Source: Chinchilla lanigera
Taxonomy: Eukaryota > Chordata > Mammalia > Rodentia > Chinchillidae
Direction: 5' to 3'
Assembly: GCF_000276665.1 (NCBI RefSeq)
Contig: NW_004955518.1
Coordinates: 1,696,327 to 1,760,326 of the forward strand
Length of the DNA: 64,000 nucleotides
This document shows, piece by piece, positions 1-13,312 of the stretch. The notes below the pieces were generated by a model. It ran no database searches and was not told the DNA's origin. It worked only from the letters and a program-made list of their open reading frames with translations. Numbering within the stretch: the first letter of the stretch is position 1; each line of letters starts with the position of its first letter. The position numbers were made by a program, and so were the translations under genes.

Positions 1-694
1 GGTTGCTGTTCATCTCACTCCTAAATGAATATCTTTGCATTAAGGAGTCAGTAAAATGTGACAGAATGTGATAAAATGTCCAACACATTGTGGAACTCAC
101 TTCCCCATGTTTCACTTGTTTCCTTCATTTCTTTTTAATCTTCTTCTAAAATTTGTGTTTCCCCTTCCCCTCCCTGCCTTCCCATCTTCTCCTATCACCA
201 GGTCGCCTTCCCATCTCCACAGTCTCTTCCATCCTTCCATGCTTTTCTCCTTGTTCTATATCATGCAAGTTACCATTTGTTTACAATAAGAAAATAGCCC
301 CAGGACGGAAAATTGCACATAGCAGTTTCCATCTAAGAAATGCTTGCTTAGCCCTTCTGTAAACACATTAATGATAATCACTGATTTTTCCTACTTTCAG
401 TGTTTTCTTATCTTTTTATCATGTGTGTCCACCTGGTTTAAAATCACAGGGCAGGAACTCTTCTAATTTTGTTTGTAAATCAGGGAGAGAGCACAGTTGT
501 TTGATAAATGCCAAGAGGTGACAGCATCCTTGTGAGGTGAATAGGTGAAAATGATTATTTGTATTTACAACAAGGTGAAAAGAAAATGGGTGTTTTACAG
601 TTTTTAAAGCATTCTCTTATCTACCATCTCACTTGTACGTCACACTGGCCCTGGCACTGACAGAAAGAACAGGGAAGCTTTAGTGCTCGCCTCC
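1..694. other. No feature recognised
   Basis: Pyrimidine-rich plus-strand text around 110-250 gives short open frames with no gene character. Region 510-640 may be a weak extension of the MIR at 695-800. Confidence 0.6.
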
Positions 695-800
695 CTATCC
701 TGTGGCAGAAAGTGACGGTAAGGGGTTACACGCCTTGTCTAAGGTCCTGCAGCTGGTCAGTAGTACCACAGCTGGAAAGGGACCCAAACCCGCAGCATCG
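695..800 (-). mobile_element. MIR SINE fragment
   Basis: AAGGGGTTACACGCCTTGTC, AAGGTCCTGCAGCTGGTCAG and AGCTGGAAAGGGACCCAAAC are the inverted MIR core (ACCTTGGGCAAGTTACTTAA region and preceding tRNA-related part). Ancient mammalian SINE. Confidence 0.65.
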
Positions 801-1154
801 CTGCCCCATGCTCTTCTTAACAAGAACTTCACCACAGTAGTTGTGATGGGTGTTGAAAATATCAAGAACATCTACTGTGGTATCTTTCTATTGTAGCACT
901 TAACTTTGACCCTGACCCACAGCAAATGCTTAGGAAGTAACTGTTTAATTAATCAATCAATTAATATTATGGTGATCAGTAAGCAGGAATCAAGAGCTAA
1001 TTAATGAATCCATGGTAAGTTCTGCTGTCCTTGCCATTTCGGCTGCTGCTCAACCAACAAAATTATTCTGTAACTCCCAACAAGGTGTTACTTCCATTCA
1101 ATAGCTCGATATACAGTCATTTCTCTGATAGACTTAATTGAATCCTTCAAAATG

Positions 1155-1255
1155 TTTTTTTGTTTTGTTGTTGTCTTTTATTAGTACTGGGAATCAAACT
1201 CAGGACCTCATGCTTGCCAGGCAGGCACTGCTCTGCTGAGCTATATCCCCGGCCT
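1155..1255 (-). mobile_element. ID-type SINE (tRNA-Ala-derived)
   Basis: In minus orientation, with body GGGGATATAGCTCAG through GATTCCCAGTACT and an A-rich tail on the low side. Perfect 15-bp TSD, GAATCCTTCAAAATG, at 1140-1154 and 1256-1270. It belongs to the older 'atatagctcag' form. Confidence 0.92.
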
Positions 1256-1270
1256 GAATCCTTCAAAATG

Positions 1271-3229
1271 TGATAAATGGATGAACCTTAAAAAGTTAAA
1301 GCTGAACTTTTACTTCATTTAACTTTCATTTCATTAACAGAATGTTTTATGTGTTTACTGTTAAAATCTTCTGAGCAGCCCAGAAGTCAAACACTGACAT
1401 GAGAACACATAGGACTCTAGGTTGAGGGTGTGCTATTCACATTCTTTCTCCATGCTAATGGAATAGGGGAGTTCTGATTCATTTATGTGTTACACTGAGC
1501 ACTGAAGAGTGCTAGGCACAAAAACTGTTTTTTACAATAGGACCACTGGGGATAGTCAAGAGGTATAAAGAGGAGTGTTGAGAAGGGCAGTGTGTTTCAC
1601 AGTTGGTGTATTTTCTTAGATGTGGCAGGAATCATCAATAACATTATTATCTATACTAGATTTGGGTGGACGAGATACTTGCATATTAGTTGTTAGAAAT
1701 GCACTACAACAACCCTTGATTATGTCAAAATTAAATGACAGTGTGTATATTTTGTACTTACTCAGGGACCATATAAATATCCTCAGCACTCTTTTCATTT
1801 ATGATATAGCTTTCCAGATATATTTCAGTCTTTTAATGGCATTTTAGCTAAATATCTTTTCAAAATGATTCATCAAGCAACCAGTGGGGGAACTTATTGC
1901 CTTATTTCTCAGAATCATAATTCAAGAGACCACCAACCTTTTCCAAACCACAAAGTCTTTCTCAAAACGTGTATTATATGACACCTAAGCTCAACTTTTG
2001 TTCCATTTTTCATCTCCAGAAAACCTGACAAATAAATTGTCCATCCAACTATTTCTCTTGAAAGAAAATGAAGACCTTATAATATGTTCTATATTCTAAT
2101 ATTTTGAATAATTACAGAATGCACAACTCTGGGTTCAGCAATTAAGCCAGTAACCACATGTGGTAGTTCAATGTTGCTATACCTTTAATAGGCATCTGAG
2201 AGTTTAAGCACTTCTCCAACTTTTCATATCAAGTCAGGTCAGGAGAATATGCAGAGAAAAGGATAGAGGAAGGCTAGTTTCAACTCCTTACCCCACGACC
2301 CTTAATTCTCTTTTATGTTTATTTTTCTTTCTCTTTAGTTTTTTTATCTAAACCTCTAATATCTAAACCTCACCTCAATAATTTTATTTAAAATAAGACA
2401 TAGAAAAATACTTGTTAGATTTTCTCAAATGTGGGGGTTCCTTTTTATTAAGAGTGTATAAATGAATGCTCTAAAAATGATGTAATATCTTAACCTTTAG
2501 TATTCTTTTAATTCTACAGATGTATTTCACTTAATGTTTTGCACAACATTTTTTTTTTTGTTCACATTAAGGACATGAAAAAGTATATGCTAGTTCAAGT
2601 GGTTCTATTTTTTCTCTTAAAATAATCTTTGACAATAATTAAAAGAATTTCTTATCGAAAATAATAGATTTTTCACAGATTAAGTCATTTAAGGGCCCAC
2701 CTATGCTCTGAGTTAATTTTCAGTCAGACATCAAGCAACACCTACATTTCAGGCATTATGATAAAACACACCAATCACTTCCTATAGGGCATGTGTTATT
2801 ATTCTCATTTTTTATAAATGACAAAGCTCTGCTTCAGAAAGGTTAAATAAGTTCCCAAGGTAAGAAAACTGATAAAGGCTAGAATCTGTCTAGGAATCCA
2901 TATCTGTCTTTCTCCAAGGTAGTGTCCTTAATGTATCACATGGCCTCTCAAGTTCTAAAATCATCAAGTTTTATATAGATATATATATTCACATTCATAC
3001 AGACACACAGGTAGAATTTTCCTTTTTAAAAAATAGTTTTGACATCCAAAAAGCAATTGCATTGGAAAGACATGAGTACCAGTAGTGAGATTCTGACATT
3101 TGGGTACATACCTGCTGTGTTGGTTTGGGGCTTATTTTGCAAGGCGAACAATATAATACAGGACACATACTTCATATGATTATATATAATAGTCACCCAA
3201 AGAACAGTATATAGAAGAGTGCAGGGAAT
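1271..3229. other. Intergenic AT-rich DNA
   Basis: Apart from the MIR at 2750-2910 nothing is recognisable. The paired open frames at 1616-1847 on both strands show no codon bias or known motif. Confidence 0.6.
2750..2910 (-). mobile_element. MIR SINE fragment
   Basis: TTATTATTCTCATTTTTTAT then AGAAAGGTTAAATAAGTTCC and CAAGGTAAGAAAACTG match the inverted MIR central region. Diverged. Confidence 0.55.
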
Positions 3230-3985
3230 CTGTCCACACACTAAGACCAAGGAATCCAGCTGAGGGCCTGGATCCCACAACAGTGTCCTACATGAGTTAA
3301 GCTGAATACCCAGAGCTCATAACAATGCCTCCCGTGAATCCAACTGGAGGCCCAGAGCCCATGACAACATCTCATGCAGGCCTGTTTCACAGATCTGCTG
3401 CGAAGGCCCAAAGGTCAGTGGTGGAATCTACAAAGCCTGTGCCAGCAGGAAGAAGGACCTATGCTAGCAGGCTGAGGGATCTGCACTGGAGCCAGTAAGT
3501 GATGCTCAAAAGAACCAGAACTCCCCCAAAAGGTACCACAGCCATCCTCGGCAACAGTGAGGTCCCAAGCTCCTCCGATGATCAGGATGGCCGAGTTCCC
3601 ATCAGGGAAGCCAACGCAGCAAGCTTTTCCTGGAAGCCGGCAGTGCCTCATCTTCCTCTCCGGAACCAGGAAGCAATGCTCAAAGTGAGGACCAGAGCTC
3701 CCCAAAGTGAACCAAAGTCATTCTCATTGCCAGCGAGGTCCCGAGCTCCTAGGAGGATGAAAACAGCCAAGTTCATCAGGAAAGCCAGCTCCCCACAGTC
3801 TCTCTCAGCTCCCAACAGCCTCCTTTTTCTTCTCCAGGTCTGCCTTTATGCTGCTGGCAACAGTCCTCAGGTGGGCCTCCCACACCCAGCACCACAGTTA
3901 CTCAGTTCAGCTGGGGATTACAAGTTGACCACCAGTTATCAATCCACCACACCTGCCTTAGTTTTAACCTTTACAAAGTCTTAAT
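3230..3985 (+). repeat. GC-rich tandem-repeat island, origin unknown
   Basis: The first part (3230-3400) contains a loosely repeated block built on GAATCCAGCTGAGGGCC and AATCCAACTGGAGGCCC with CCAGAGCTCATAACA / CCAGAGCCCATGACA. The second (3490-3800) has two copies of a unit about 165-170 bp long (AAGTGATGCTCAAAAG... and GAAGCAATGCTCAAAG...). A 161-codon plus-strand frame (3499-3984) spans it, with a repeated, proline- and serine-rich product showing no family I recognise. It is most likely a fragment of an L1 5' UTR or LTR rather than a gene. Confidence 0.5.
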
Positions 3986-6194
3986 TAGCATTGAGCCAAC
4001 CTTGATGAATCACTGTTGCTCTTAGTAAAGTAAATATGATTTGTGAAGGAGACAGTTTCTCATTTTCTGCACCTATAAAGAGCTGTGTCATCAGGTATAA
4101 AAACTACCAGTAGATTTAATATGCCATTTACTTCTATAATAATGGAAACCCTTATTATTCAGTAGAAATAGACTGCATTTGAGAATACTATAATAGATGG
4201 AAGAAATGACGGTTGAAATTGAATGAAAAAATACATTAGAACCACAGAATATTGCAGACCAATTAAAATTGACAGCCAAGTGAAGCAAAGGCATGGATAA
4301 ATATAGAATATTCAAGTTGTTGTTAGGGTGATTTTTTTTCTTTTCTCTTTGCTACTTGGTATATTTCTTACTTCTGTATATTCCAGTTCATTTTGTTAAT
4401 CTTTTTCTGCTTGGCTTTTGAATATTAATCAAATGGAATGCTGACAGATAGTCAAATTTTAACTCATAGTAGAATACCTTGGCACTTTGATGTATTTATT
4501 GCTCTGATGTTGGGAAACTATCACTAACTAGAAATACTAGCTTTTGTAGACAATATATAATTTTCATAATCTTAAACCAAAATGAGAAAAGTAGAAACTG
4601 TGCTAAACATTTCAGCCATGTGTTCACCTCTCTGTGTTAAATTAGTATTGGCAGCTGAGTAGGAGAGTATAGGGTACAGCTGCTTTAACCTTCAGCTGTA
4701 AATGATGCTTGCTGAATTGCCTCTGTGTGCCTCTAAAACCTAGGAAGCTTAGAGATATAGTTTTGATGCTAATGATGAGAAGATATAATAAAGTAGCATC
4801 ACTTAGGTTGGAGAAGAGTTAGGACTAAAGATATTGCTAATGGATATTACAGAATTCATTTTTCTGAAGTTCTTCAAGAATGTTTTGTGTAAGACATGCC
4901 TGAATATGGGAAATTAACACTGGTACAACAACACAAACAGCAGATAACCGTTTACTGTATATCTACCACATATGTGCATTGTACTGGATGCTATACTTTA
5001 TCTAATTTCACTACCATAATAACTGTGTGAAGTAGGCATTATGATCACAGAAGACAAATACTCAAAAGCTAATTACGATACTCAGGACCAATCAGAGGAG
5101 GGGCTGAAACCCCAAAGCCTATACCGGTGGCCCTTCTGATTTCAAGGACCTTCCTGTACCTAATTAGGTTTGTTCTTTTTCATGTCAAAAGAGATTGTGA
5201 AGTATTTGTTCTTAAGTGCGTGATAACATTTGAAAAAATAATGTTTGAGAACAGCTGGATGTGATCCCAAAACAAACATAATTTCATTTAAACACAAATG
5301 TAGTTTGGCCAGAAATTGAAGCTCTAACTTCCATCTTTCTTGATGAGATATCATCGGGGTAGCTGTTGGGGAAGGAGAATAGCTGTCTGAGGAGCACTAA
5401 AAGGAAAGCATGGGGTGAGGGGCTTTCTGGCCTCAGAGAAGATTGACAATGCTTACGTACTTGTCTGTGTAATGATTGCTACAGAGTCACTCAATATTGG
5501 CTGAGAAAAGACATTCTGATTGGGCTCCTGATAAGTAATGCTTTTTTTAAAATGGAGGTTGAATTTATGCAGTTTTAAAAACAAAAAGGTTTGGTACCTA
5601 AGGGGAATAGTTGCTCTCCAATTTGTTAAAAAATAGCAAACAGTGCCATCTACTGGGCTTTGGGGTTTTTGTTACAGGTTTTGCAGATGATCATAGTTAT
5701 TGTGTATGTTGAATACATGTAAGTGTAGGAAATCACATTTGTTACCTCTCATAAAGACTTGTAACTTATCAGTTTAAAAATGCAGTAATTGATAGGCTAA
5801 GTTATTAGTAAGTACAGTCTAAGCTATTTTATTATTGATATTAAAATAAATATTCAATAAAAACAAAAAATTGCTTTCAAAGAAACCTATCTTGATAATA
5901 TTAAAACCCTTCTAAAAAGAAAGTTTAATTATCATACATAAAAGCGCCATCAAGTAAAAATTGAGAGAAGTTTTACTTACGTGTGTGAAAATAATCCATT
6001 TCCTCTGCTGCACTGATGATTCTTTTCCAACCTCAGTCTGGTCAATACCTAGAGGCTACATTATTTTCTTCTTTACCTATATAAGAGGAGACAGTAGAAC
6101 CATTTTTCCTGGTGAGGTAAGGAGGCCCTGGCATACATGGTATGTAGTAATGTTTATTATATACCACCCAATGGGTGGAAAAGAAGGGGCTTAT
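3986..6194. other. Intergenic DNA, little recognisable
   Basis: A MIR fragment lies at 4955-5130. The rest is AT-rich unique-looking sequence with no splice-bounded frame or RNA gene seen. Confidence 0.6.
4955..5130 (-). mobile_element. MIR SINE fragment
   Basis: CACCATAATAACTGTG-like text, then AGTAGGCATTATGATCACAG, and a GGGGCTGAAACCCCAAAGCC segment follow the inverted MIR order. Diverged. Confidence 0.5.
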
Positions 6195-6640
6195 ATAGTC
6201 CTTTTTTCCATTGCCATATCAAAATACCTCAGGCCAGATACTTCATAAAGAAAAAAAATTATTTAATTCACAGTTGAGAGCTAAATTCCAAGATCAAGCA
6301 GCACCACTGGTCTGGCCTCTGTTTAGGGTACACCTGGTTGAGTCATATCATGATTAATGGAATGGCATCACAGTGGAAGCACCAGAGAGCCAGAGGAGGG
6401 CCTGTTTTGCTTTTATAACAAGTAAGTCTTATAAGAACAGCTAACTCATTCCAGGAGACTAACATCAATGCCATCTGAAGGCTGTGTACCCAATGACCTA
6501 ATTACCTTGTTGTAGGTGCCACCTCTTAAAGCTTCCACCACTTTCCACCATCACCACATGAAAGACCCAGGCTTGCAAAACACGAACCCATGGGGGATAC
6601 ACTCAAGCCAATCCCAGCCAACCAGCCTTCTTCCTGTGAG
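6195..6640 (-). mobile_element. MLT1-type MaLR LTR, minus orientation
   Basis: The plus strand shows the inverse of the MLT1 LTR: CCATATCAAAATACCTCAGG near 6213 (3' end of the LTR), GAGCTAAATTCCAAGATCAA (near 6278), then ATGACCTAATTACCTTG (near 6493) and CACCACATGAAAG. Old and diverged; no duplication assignable. Confidence 0.7.
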
Positions 6641-6734
6641 GATACAGTGCCCTGGATCATCTGGTTTTCTCTGCCAGTTGTTGTCAGTTCACCCATGCAT
6701 AAGACAGTTCACCCTGGCAAGAGCCCCCAAATGA

Positions 6735-6875
6735 TTTATTAAAATGTGGTCCTTGGACCACCAGCATCAGAGTCACCTGGTAATTTGTCAAAGATGCAAG
6801 TTCCTGGCCTGAAACTAAGACATACTGAATCAAAAACCTCTCCTGTGGCACTCAAGAATCTGCATTTAACAAGAT
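6735..6875 (+). mobile_element. MER5-type hAT-Charlie MITE fragment
   Basis: AAATGTGGTCCTTGGACCAC, CATCAGAGTCACCTGG, GCCTGAAACTAAGACATACT and TGCATTTAACAAG correspond to MER5-family consensus text as I remember it. Old and diverged. Confidence 0.65.
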
Positions 6876-8267
6876 ACACTTAACCTCTTTGGTGCAGATG
6901 AGTGGGCCTACAATGATCTACTTTAGGCTTTTCCTCTGGGAACTGTCCTGGTGCAGTACATGGCTGCGCATCAGGCCTAACAGTTTCAGCTCCAGGGAAA
7001 CAACAGGTCCACCCCTACCAAAACCTTCTCAGGAAGACCATGGAGTAGACAGTATGGTTCAGCTGACCCCCTTTGTTTTTCTCCCAATTTTGATTTATTT
7101 ATCCCATTCTTCTTGTTGAAGATAGATAACCACTACAAGAATATTAGCTTTTAATTATCGTAGGTACCCATAAGATAATCTATGACATCTAGGAACACAA
7201 AATGTTAATTTATCTTTATTTTCATATCAATAAACTATTATGTATCCAACTATGTTTTCAGATTTATTACTCCTGCTTAGGTAAAGCAGCCTTTGCTTTA
7301 GCCTGGTAAGGGCTCCAGGTTGCTAGGGTGATGGGCATATGTGATTGGGCCAAAGCACACTGTGAACAGTGTGGCAGTTTGAATGGAGGCTGGTTATTGA
7401 GCTTTTTATGGCAATTGACACTTTGTGTAAGTGTCACCTATCCTGGAGATGTTGGGGCATACCACAAGGGCAGTGAGAAATCAGCAAGCCAGACCTAACA
7501 CCAATGACACCAAAGAAAGACATTCATCCCAGAACCAAGAACATCTACAGCCATTAAACGCCACTCAAATCTAAGCCTTCTATGAATAGTAATTTCCTCT
7601 TTCTCCAAAATTGCACCACGTATAGTTTGGGCCACTACATAACAACTACTTACAGGCTGTTTGAAGTCATCCTTAAATTGTACTGAAGAACAAGGGTATA
7701 AAAAAGGATAAATTGAAAGTGAAAATTTGGAATGATATGTAATATGAATACTGTTACTCATTTTAGAATGATCTTTGCAGTTCACTGGACATGTGCTCTT
7801 TAGAGGCAGGAGCTATGCTTTTATTTGTTTATATTTTCCATAGTTTATCACACAAAGCAAGTGCTTAGCATATATTAGCTCATTTGATAAGTTTTATTTT
7901 ACATTGTTCCTCAAGAATGAAATATGAATAGCAATTCATTGAGGTGCTCAAGAGCTCTTTTAATAAAGGATCTGCCAATCTCCTGAGATTGGCAACTACG
8001 AAGTCATGTAGTCGGGTATGTCTTCAGCTAAGAGACCTCTGGCATCTCAGATTCAGCCTTTTCCCCAACCAAGTTCTTCTCTACTTGGTGATCTTAGAAA
8101 CCTAACTCATTTGCTATTCTCATTGGTTCTCCATGACGTTCCCCATCCAAAGAGCTGCCCCTTAGGCAATTCTGTTGTTCTTCAAGCATAATTTTCCTCA
8201 TTCCCCAGAGTCTTCCATAGCCATGGAGATAGCCTTCTCTAACTCTTTGTTGGTGTGTCTATTACCA

Positions 8268-8420
8268 TGGATCTCAACTCTAGCTATACATTAGATATAT
8301 AACTTTGCAAAATGCTCATCTCAGACTCCCTAAGCAAGTTTGAGTCAACTGATTTGGAGGGTTGCCAAGGATCCAATGTTTTAAAAATTCTCCTGGATAA
8401 TTCTAACATCAGTTAAAATT
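8268..8420 (+). mobile_element. MER5A-type hAT-Charlie MITE
   Basis: GGATCTCAACTCTAGCTATA, then CATTAGATATATAAC, a central GAGTCAACTGATTTGG and TAAAAATTCTCCTGG follow the MER5A order. Diverged; TSDs not discernible. Confidence 0.65.
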
Positions 8421-10814
8421 GAAAACTTCACTTTTGAGTTTACATTGTGCTCAGCTAAGCAGTTCCCATTTTTGTCTTTCTCAAATTTAGGCCACTATCC
8501 TGACTGAAGGCTTTAGTTATTAAAAATTAATATGACCAAATATAAACATTTACAAAAGGAAGCAAACAAGGATATAGATTATTTAAAATAAAACCAAATA
8601 ATATTCTGCCCTACTTTTATTACCTTAGAGATAATATGAATCCTCAGCTATTTTAAAATCTCAAGGCTCAGGAGTCCCCTAAATCAATATAAGAACTACC
8701 TAGTTAATATATGAATTATAAATTGGTGCGAAACTAAAAGTTCTGGTAAAACATGGTCTTGGGACTCTGCCAACTTTTGCTGTGTCTAAACTTTTCTGCC
8801 AACCTCTAATGTTGGAAAAATTAAGGAATCAAGAGATGTGATTTGATTTGAGGAGAGGATTGCCTTGGACAGAATTTAGAACACATGACTCTCACTCCAG
8901 CATGCTGCCCAGTGGAAGATGTTGCCAGTGATTGTGTTGGACTAGATTTGTTGTCCATGTTGCACTGCTTCCAGGATTTTAAATGCTAATTACTATCGAA
9001 TACAATAGCATGGGATATTTCTCAGACTATCACTATATTTTGCATAGCACATGAAGTATCTTGGGTGTACATGAATAGCTAATAAATATGTGTGTGATGA
9101 GTTTAATTAAAATAAAATGAATCACATTAGGACAGTGTATCCTCCTCTATGCATTTGAAATTGTCTTATTGAATTGCATTCCACATTACTGAGGCCCTAA
9201 TATTTGTCAGTAATCGATGGAAATGATGATGGCATAAAATCTACATGTCTAACAGCTAATTTGTTAGGAAAAATGAGCTGGTCTAAAATATATAATTTGT
9301 TTATAAAATGTGCTTTTGAACACATTTAAAGAATGAGTGCTTTTATCTGCCAGTCTCACCAAATAAGACTTGATGGACAGACAGAAAAATTTGAGGACAA
9401 CTGTAAAAGAACTTCTAACCAACTGACGATGAGTCTCAGAAGAGTTGTGTGAACTATTTACTTAAAATTGATATGCAACACTGTCATCCCCTCAAAACAT
9501 TCTCTGTGAGCTAAGAATAGCCACCTCTCCGTTCCATTCCGCCTTCCTTGCTTTCTTGTTCTTTTTGAACATTTTAAGTTTGTTAGGTTTCCATTTTGTT
9601 TGTTACCATTCTAAGGATTCAGATGCGTAGTTGAAACATCAAGAAGACTTGATAAATCACAAAGACAGAGTGAGAGACAGAATACACAGATGTGTGATTC
9701 TTGAGAGACCCCAACCATGCAGTTTTCTTTTTAATTTGCAGACACATTATTTTCTTTGTTCTCTTTTTCCCATTAACTAAGCTTGTCAGAGTTGATCTAG
9801 CAGCACTAAATAGCTCTTTAGTGATGAAGTGGAAGGTAGTGATATAGTAGTATCATATAATACTCTTAAGCATGGAAGTTTTTTTCTTTTAGAACTGTTA
9901 TTAATACTGGATAAATTCCCAGACAACAAAATTTTTTCCAGAAAAGAACAAAGAGCTTTCCTGCTATTTTGAAAAATTAACAGAAAAGATCAATGGAGAA
10001 GAAAATTGTCAAGGCATGATCGTTCCTCAGCTGCCACAGCAAAAGCAAGGTAAAATCTAGAAGGTAGATGGCAAGCAGAGCCAACTTTGTGACCATTAGT
10101 CTTTAGCAGTGATTTAAGGGTTTTAAATACTAACTGAAAAAGGAAAATGGGCTGAGGCAAGGGAAAGAGGAGGAAAAAGTCTCCCTTCTATTTTGCTCTA
10201 CCAACAGAAACTCTTATTTTTAAACGTTTGAATGAAATGGTAATCTTTACTAGATACCATAATTTATAAAGTTACAAACTGGTTAGAAATCATTCTTTCA
10301 GCTTCTTACAGGGTAAAAGCAATTGACATCTCTACAACTATGGCAAAGTGACAAGGAAGTCCACGGAAATGTATCAAAATGGGAAAAGACTTCATGGCCT
10401 ACATTAATAAAAGATCAGGGACATGTGTTACTCAGTTCCAAGGACTATATGCATATAAGTGATCTACTGTTTTACCAATAAGTCTCAAACCATATTCATA
10501 ACTGTGTTAGACACAGAGCTTCTCATCATTCCTATTTGGAGGAAAAGTAGTTTCCCACTTTCTTGGAGGGGCCCCCAACCCAGTATGTGTTGTTGACCTG
10601 GAATTTGCACACAACCAAGGGACCACCAGAGGAGAGCTGAGTTTGAGCCACCTCCAGAGGCTGCCTGTGAAAGTGAAAGGACTTGAGCAAGAGGAGATTG
10701 TTGGGGCATCACCATGTGGTAGAAGCTGAGAGGTCACTTGAAAGATAGCTCAATAAAGAATGATGTAAATTAGAGTTCCCTGGTTAGAAGTGATTATAAT
10801 AATCTGAAAATATA

Positions 10815-10817
10815 AGA

Positions 10818-10869
<52 letters not shown>
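10815..10869 (+). repeat. (GA)n microsatellite
   Basis: About 27 nearly perfect GA units, a likely length-variable simple repeat. Confidence 0.97.
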
Positions 10870-10879
<10 letters not shown>

Positions 10880-12869
10880 ATACATTATAACAATCATCTA
10901 GATACAAGTACAAACAGCAAAAGCCATAGGTCTTTGCTCTTTCCTCTCAAGCCTTCATCCTAAATTGGAGGTTTGGTGGGGTGCTGGTTTTGGGAACTGA
11001 TGTTTAGAAGATAGCAGTGACAACAGCATGTATTTCCTACTCCTTGTACCCAAACAAAGCTAGAAGTCAGACCTCAGGTGAAAGAAGGGAAGAAGCTTAA
11101 TCCAAACAGGTAATTAAAGTAATTAAAGTTAGACTTATATATTCCTCAAAATGAGACTGTAGGTATGATTGAAAATGACCAGAAATGCTAGGAGGTCTCT
11201 CTGCTATACTGCAAGTGATAGGGAAGAGACACTCACCTGAACATGGATGAGAATATTTGTTTCCTGTTTGTGTCCTGTAGACAGTGTGGTCTCTTTACAT
11301 TCACTTTTTCCCCTTCTGGTCTGGTTTCCCTTCTACCATATCCTCCTTCCTTCCCAGCTAGCCATTACCTGAAACTGTTCTGTGCAAGGCTCTTGATGCC
11401 TACCTGAAGATTTCTTGGAGGCTACCCCTGATATCTCCCTGCTCCAGGACCTGCATTCCTGGCAAAGGCCTCTCTTCCTCCTGCTTTTTCAAAATCTATT
11501 TGTTCCTGAAAACATTTTCTCCCTTATAAACAGTGAACCGTTTTCTGGGGTTTAGTTTTACTTTTAGGAACAAAACCAGATTAAGGGCTACTTTGCTTTC
11601 TGCACTGCAAGTAGTATGGCTCAGAGTTGGCTGTTTGCGTGAATCTAAAAAGGGAGACAAAAGGGTAAGAAATAAATCTCATTATGTATCAAAATAGTAC
11701 CTATCTCTACTTTGATCTCTCAGAATTTAGTAATTCTTGATCGACTTGGACTTTGCTATTAGATGCAGAAAAGAACTATAACTTAAAGTAACCACAAGCA
11801 TATTTCATATATTGTTGTGATTGCTAACCTTCTGTGCTTCACATGAGTCCTGTAAGAGAGGCACCAAAGAACTTATCATATTTACCATTAAATAATTCAC
11901 CTCACTGTTCTTTGATATCTGTAACCTCCGTGACACAGGAGGCATACCAATATTTTCAATACTCTGGATTCTAGAGGTTGTACAATGTGGCTCCTTCTTT
12001 GGAATTTTTATTAATTAAAGGAATGAATATGGGAAAGGGTACAGTAGGAGGTATAGGCCAGGAGTGTGGCAGTCTGAGCCAGATTACCTGTCTAATTGCT
12101 TTGTGTAAATAGCTGAGGATTTGAGAAGGATAAGGATAAATAAAGTGACTCCTGAGATCCTTTACCAGCCACTCAACTGTCCGTGGATAGCTTCTCCCCC
12201 ACCTCTCCCTCTGCAGTTCTGGTCAGCTCGATGTTACTTCTGAACTGCTATAGGTTTGGGGGTTACATGATATATTTTAGTTGGCTTTGTTCAAGCATTT
12301 ATCAAAACTAAGAGTTAACAAGCTGTTTCTTTTTACTTTTAAGAGGCATAAAAAATGACAACACATTGACTACACATAAAGCTATAAACATTTTTAAAAA
12401 CCTCAGGCTTAAACATTAAGAAATAAATTCAAATTTTATAACTGTACATCTTAATGCTTGTTTAGTACATTTTTAAATCTTACAAAACAAAAAAGTGCAT
12501 TTTCCTTAAAGGTCTTTTAGCTTGTTCCAAAGTTAGTGGTTCCCATTTAATTGGACTAGTGGGTTGGTCGGTGCAGGATTGCTTTGGAAAAGAATTTACT
12601 GTAATGATTATGGGATACACTAATTCTCTGAGATTTAATGTTTTGAAAAGCATTATGATGGAATTACTATAAGTAACATTCATTGAATACTATATGAAGA
12701 GATATGCCTTGATTATGATTTCACATGCAAAACAACTTGGAGGAACTGTAGTAGCAGATGACCCAATGGTGTGGATTCTCTGAGATATATCTCCCTCCCC
12801 TACAGTTCTCTGCCAGCCACTGAGTCTCAGTATATCTCTGATTTAAAAATTCTTATTCCTTCCCTATGG

Positions 12870-13312
12870 TAGTATCTTAGTTACTTTGTGCATGCTGAGA
12901 CAAAATACCCAACACCCAAAGTTAAAGTACAATAGTTTTATTTCAGATCAGGTCAGAAATAACATCAGGCTGACAAGAACTGCAGAGGGAGAGAAAGGGA
13001 GAGGATGTCCATGGACAGCTGAGTGGCTGGTAAGGGATCTCAGGAGTCACTTTTTTCAATCCATAGTCAGCTGGCTTCAAGCTAGGGTGACATGGCAGAG
13101 AAGCATCACAGAGGAGAAAAAGTTCATGCTGTGGCAAGCAGAAGGCAGCAAAGCAGCAAAGCAAAGCAGCAGCAGCAAGCCTGCCTTTCTCTTTTAGTTG
13201 GATCCACATACTCAGTACTGTAGTTTGCTGGAACCCAACAGCTGTGGTTTGAAATAGCCAATCTTTTCCTTTCCTTTTTATAATACTGCCCATCATCTCA
13301 AAAAGAGTTCAT
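12870..13312 (-). mobile_element. Rodent MaLR-type LTR, minus orientation
   Basis: The plus strand reads GTTACTTTGTGCATGCTGAG and ACAAAATACCCAACACCCAA (the inverted LTR 3' end), then AGTCAGCTGGCTTCAAG and ATCACAGAGGAG, paralleling the LTR at 49246-49661. Open frames on both strands here are by-products. Confidence 0.7.

Larger units (their letters stand above)
6876..12869. other. Intergenic DNA with sparse old repeats
   Basis: It holds the MER5A at 8268-8420 and the GA microsatellite at 10815. Segments 7280-7500 and 10480-10740 have repeat-like texture (moderate GC, short antisense frames), but I could not assign a family. No gene seen. Confidence 0.55.

Noticed and set aside
3499..3984. 161-codon plus-strand frame as a possible gene
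   Set aside because: It spans two copies of a tandem DNA repeat, has no recognised domain and no splice or promoter context; reported only as a repeat island.
12886..13296. Overlapping 103- and 117-codon frames on opposite strands
   Set aside because: Both lie in an inverted MaLR-type LTR.
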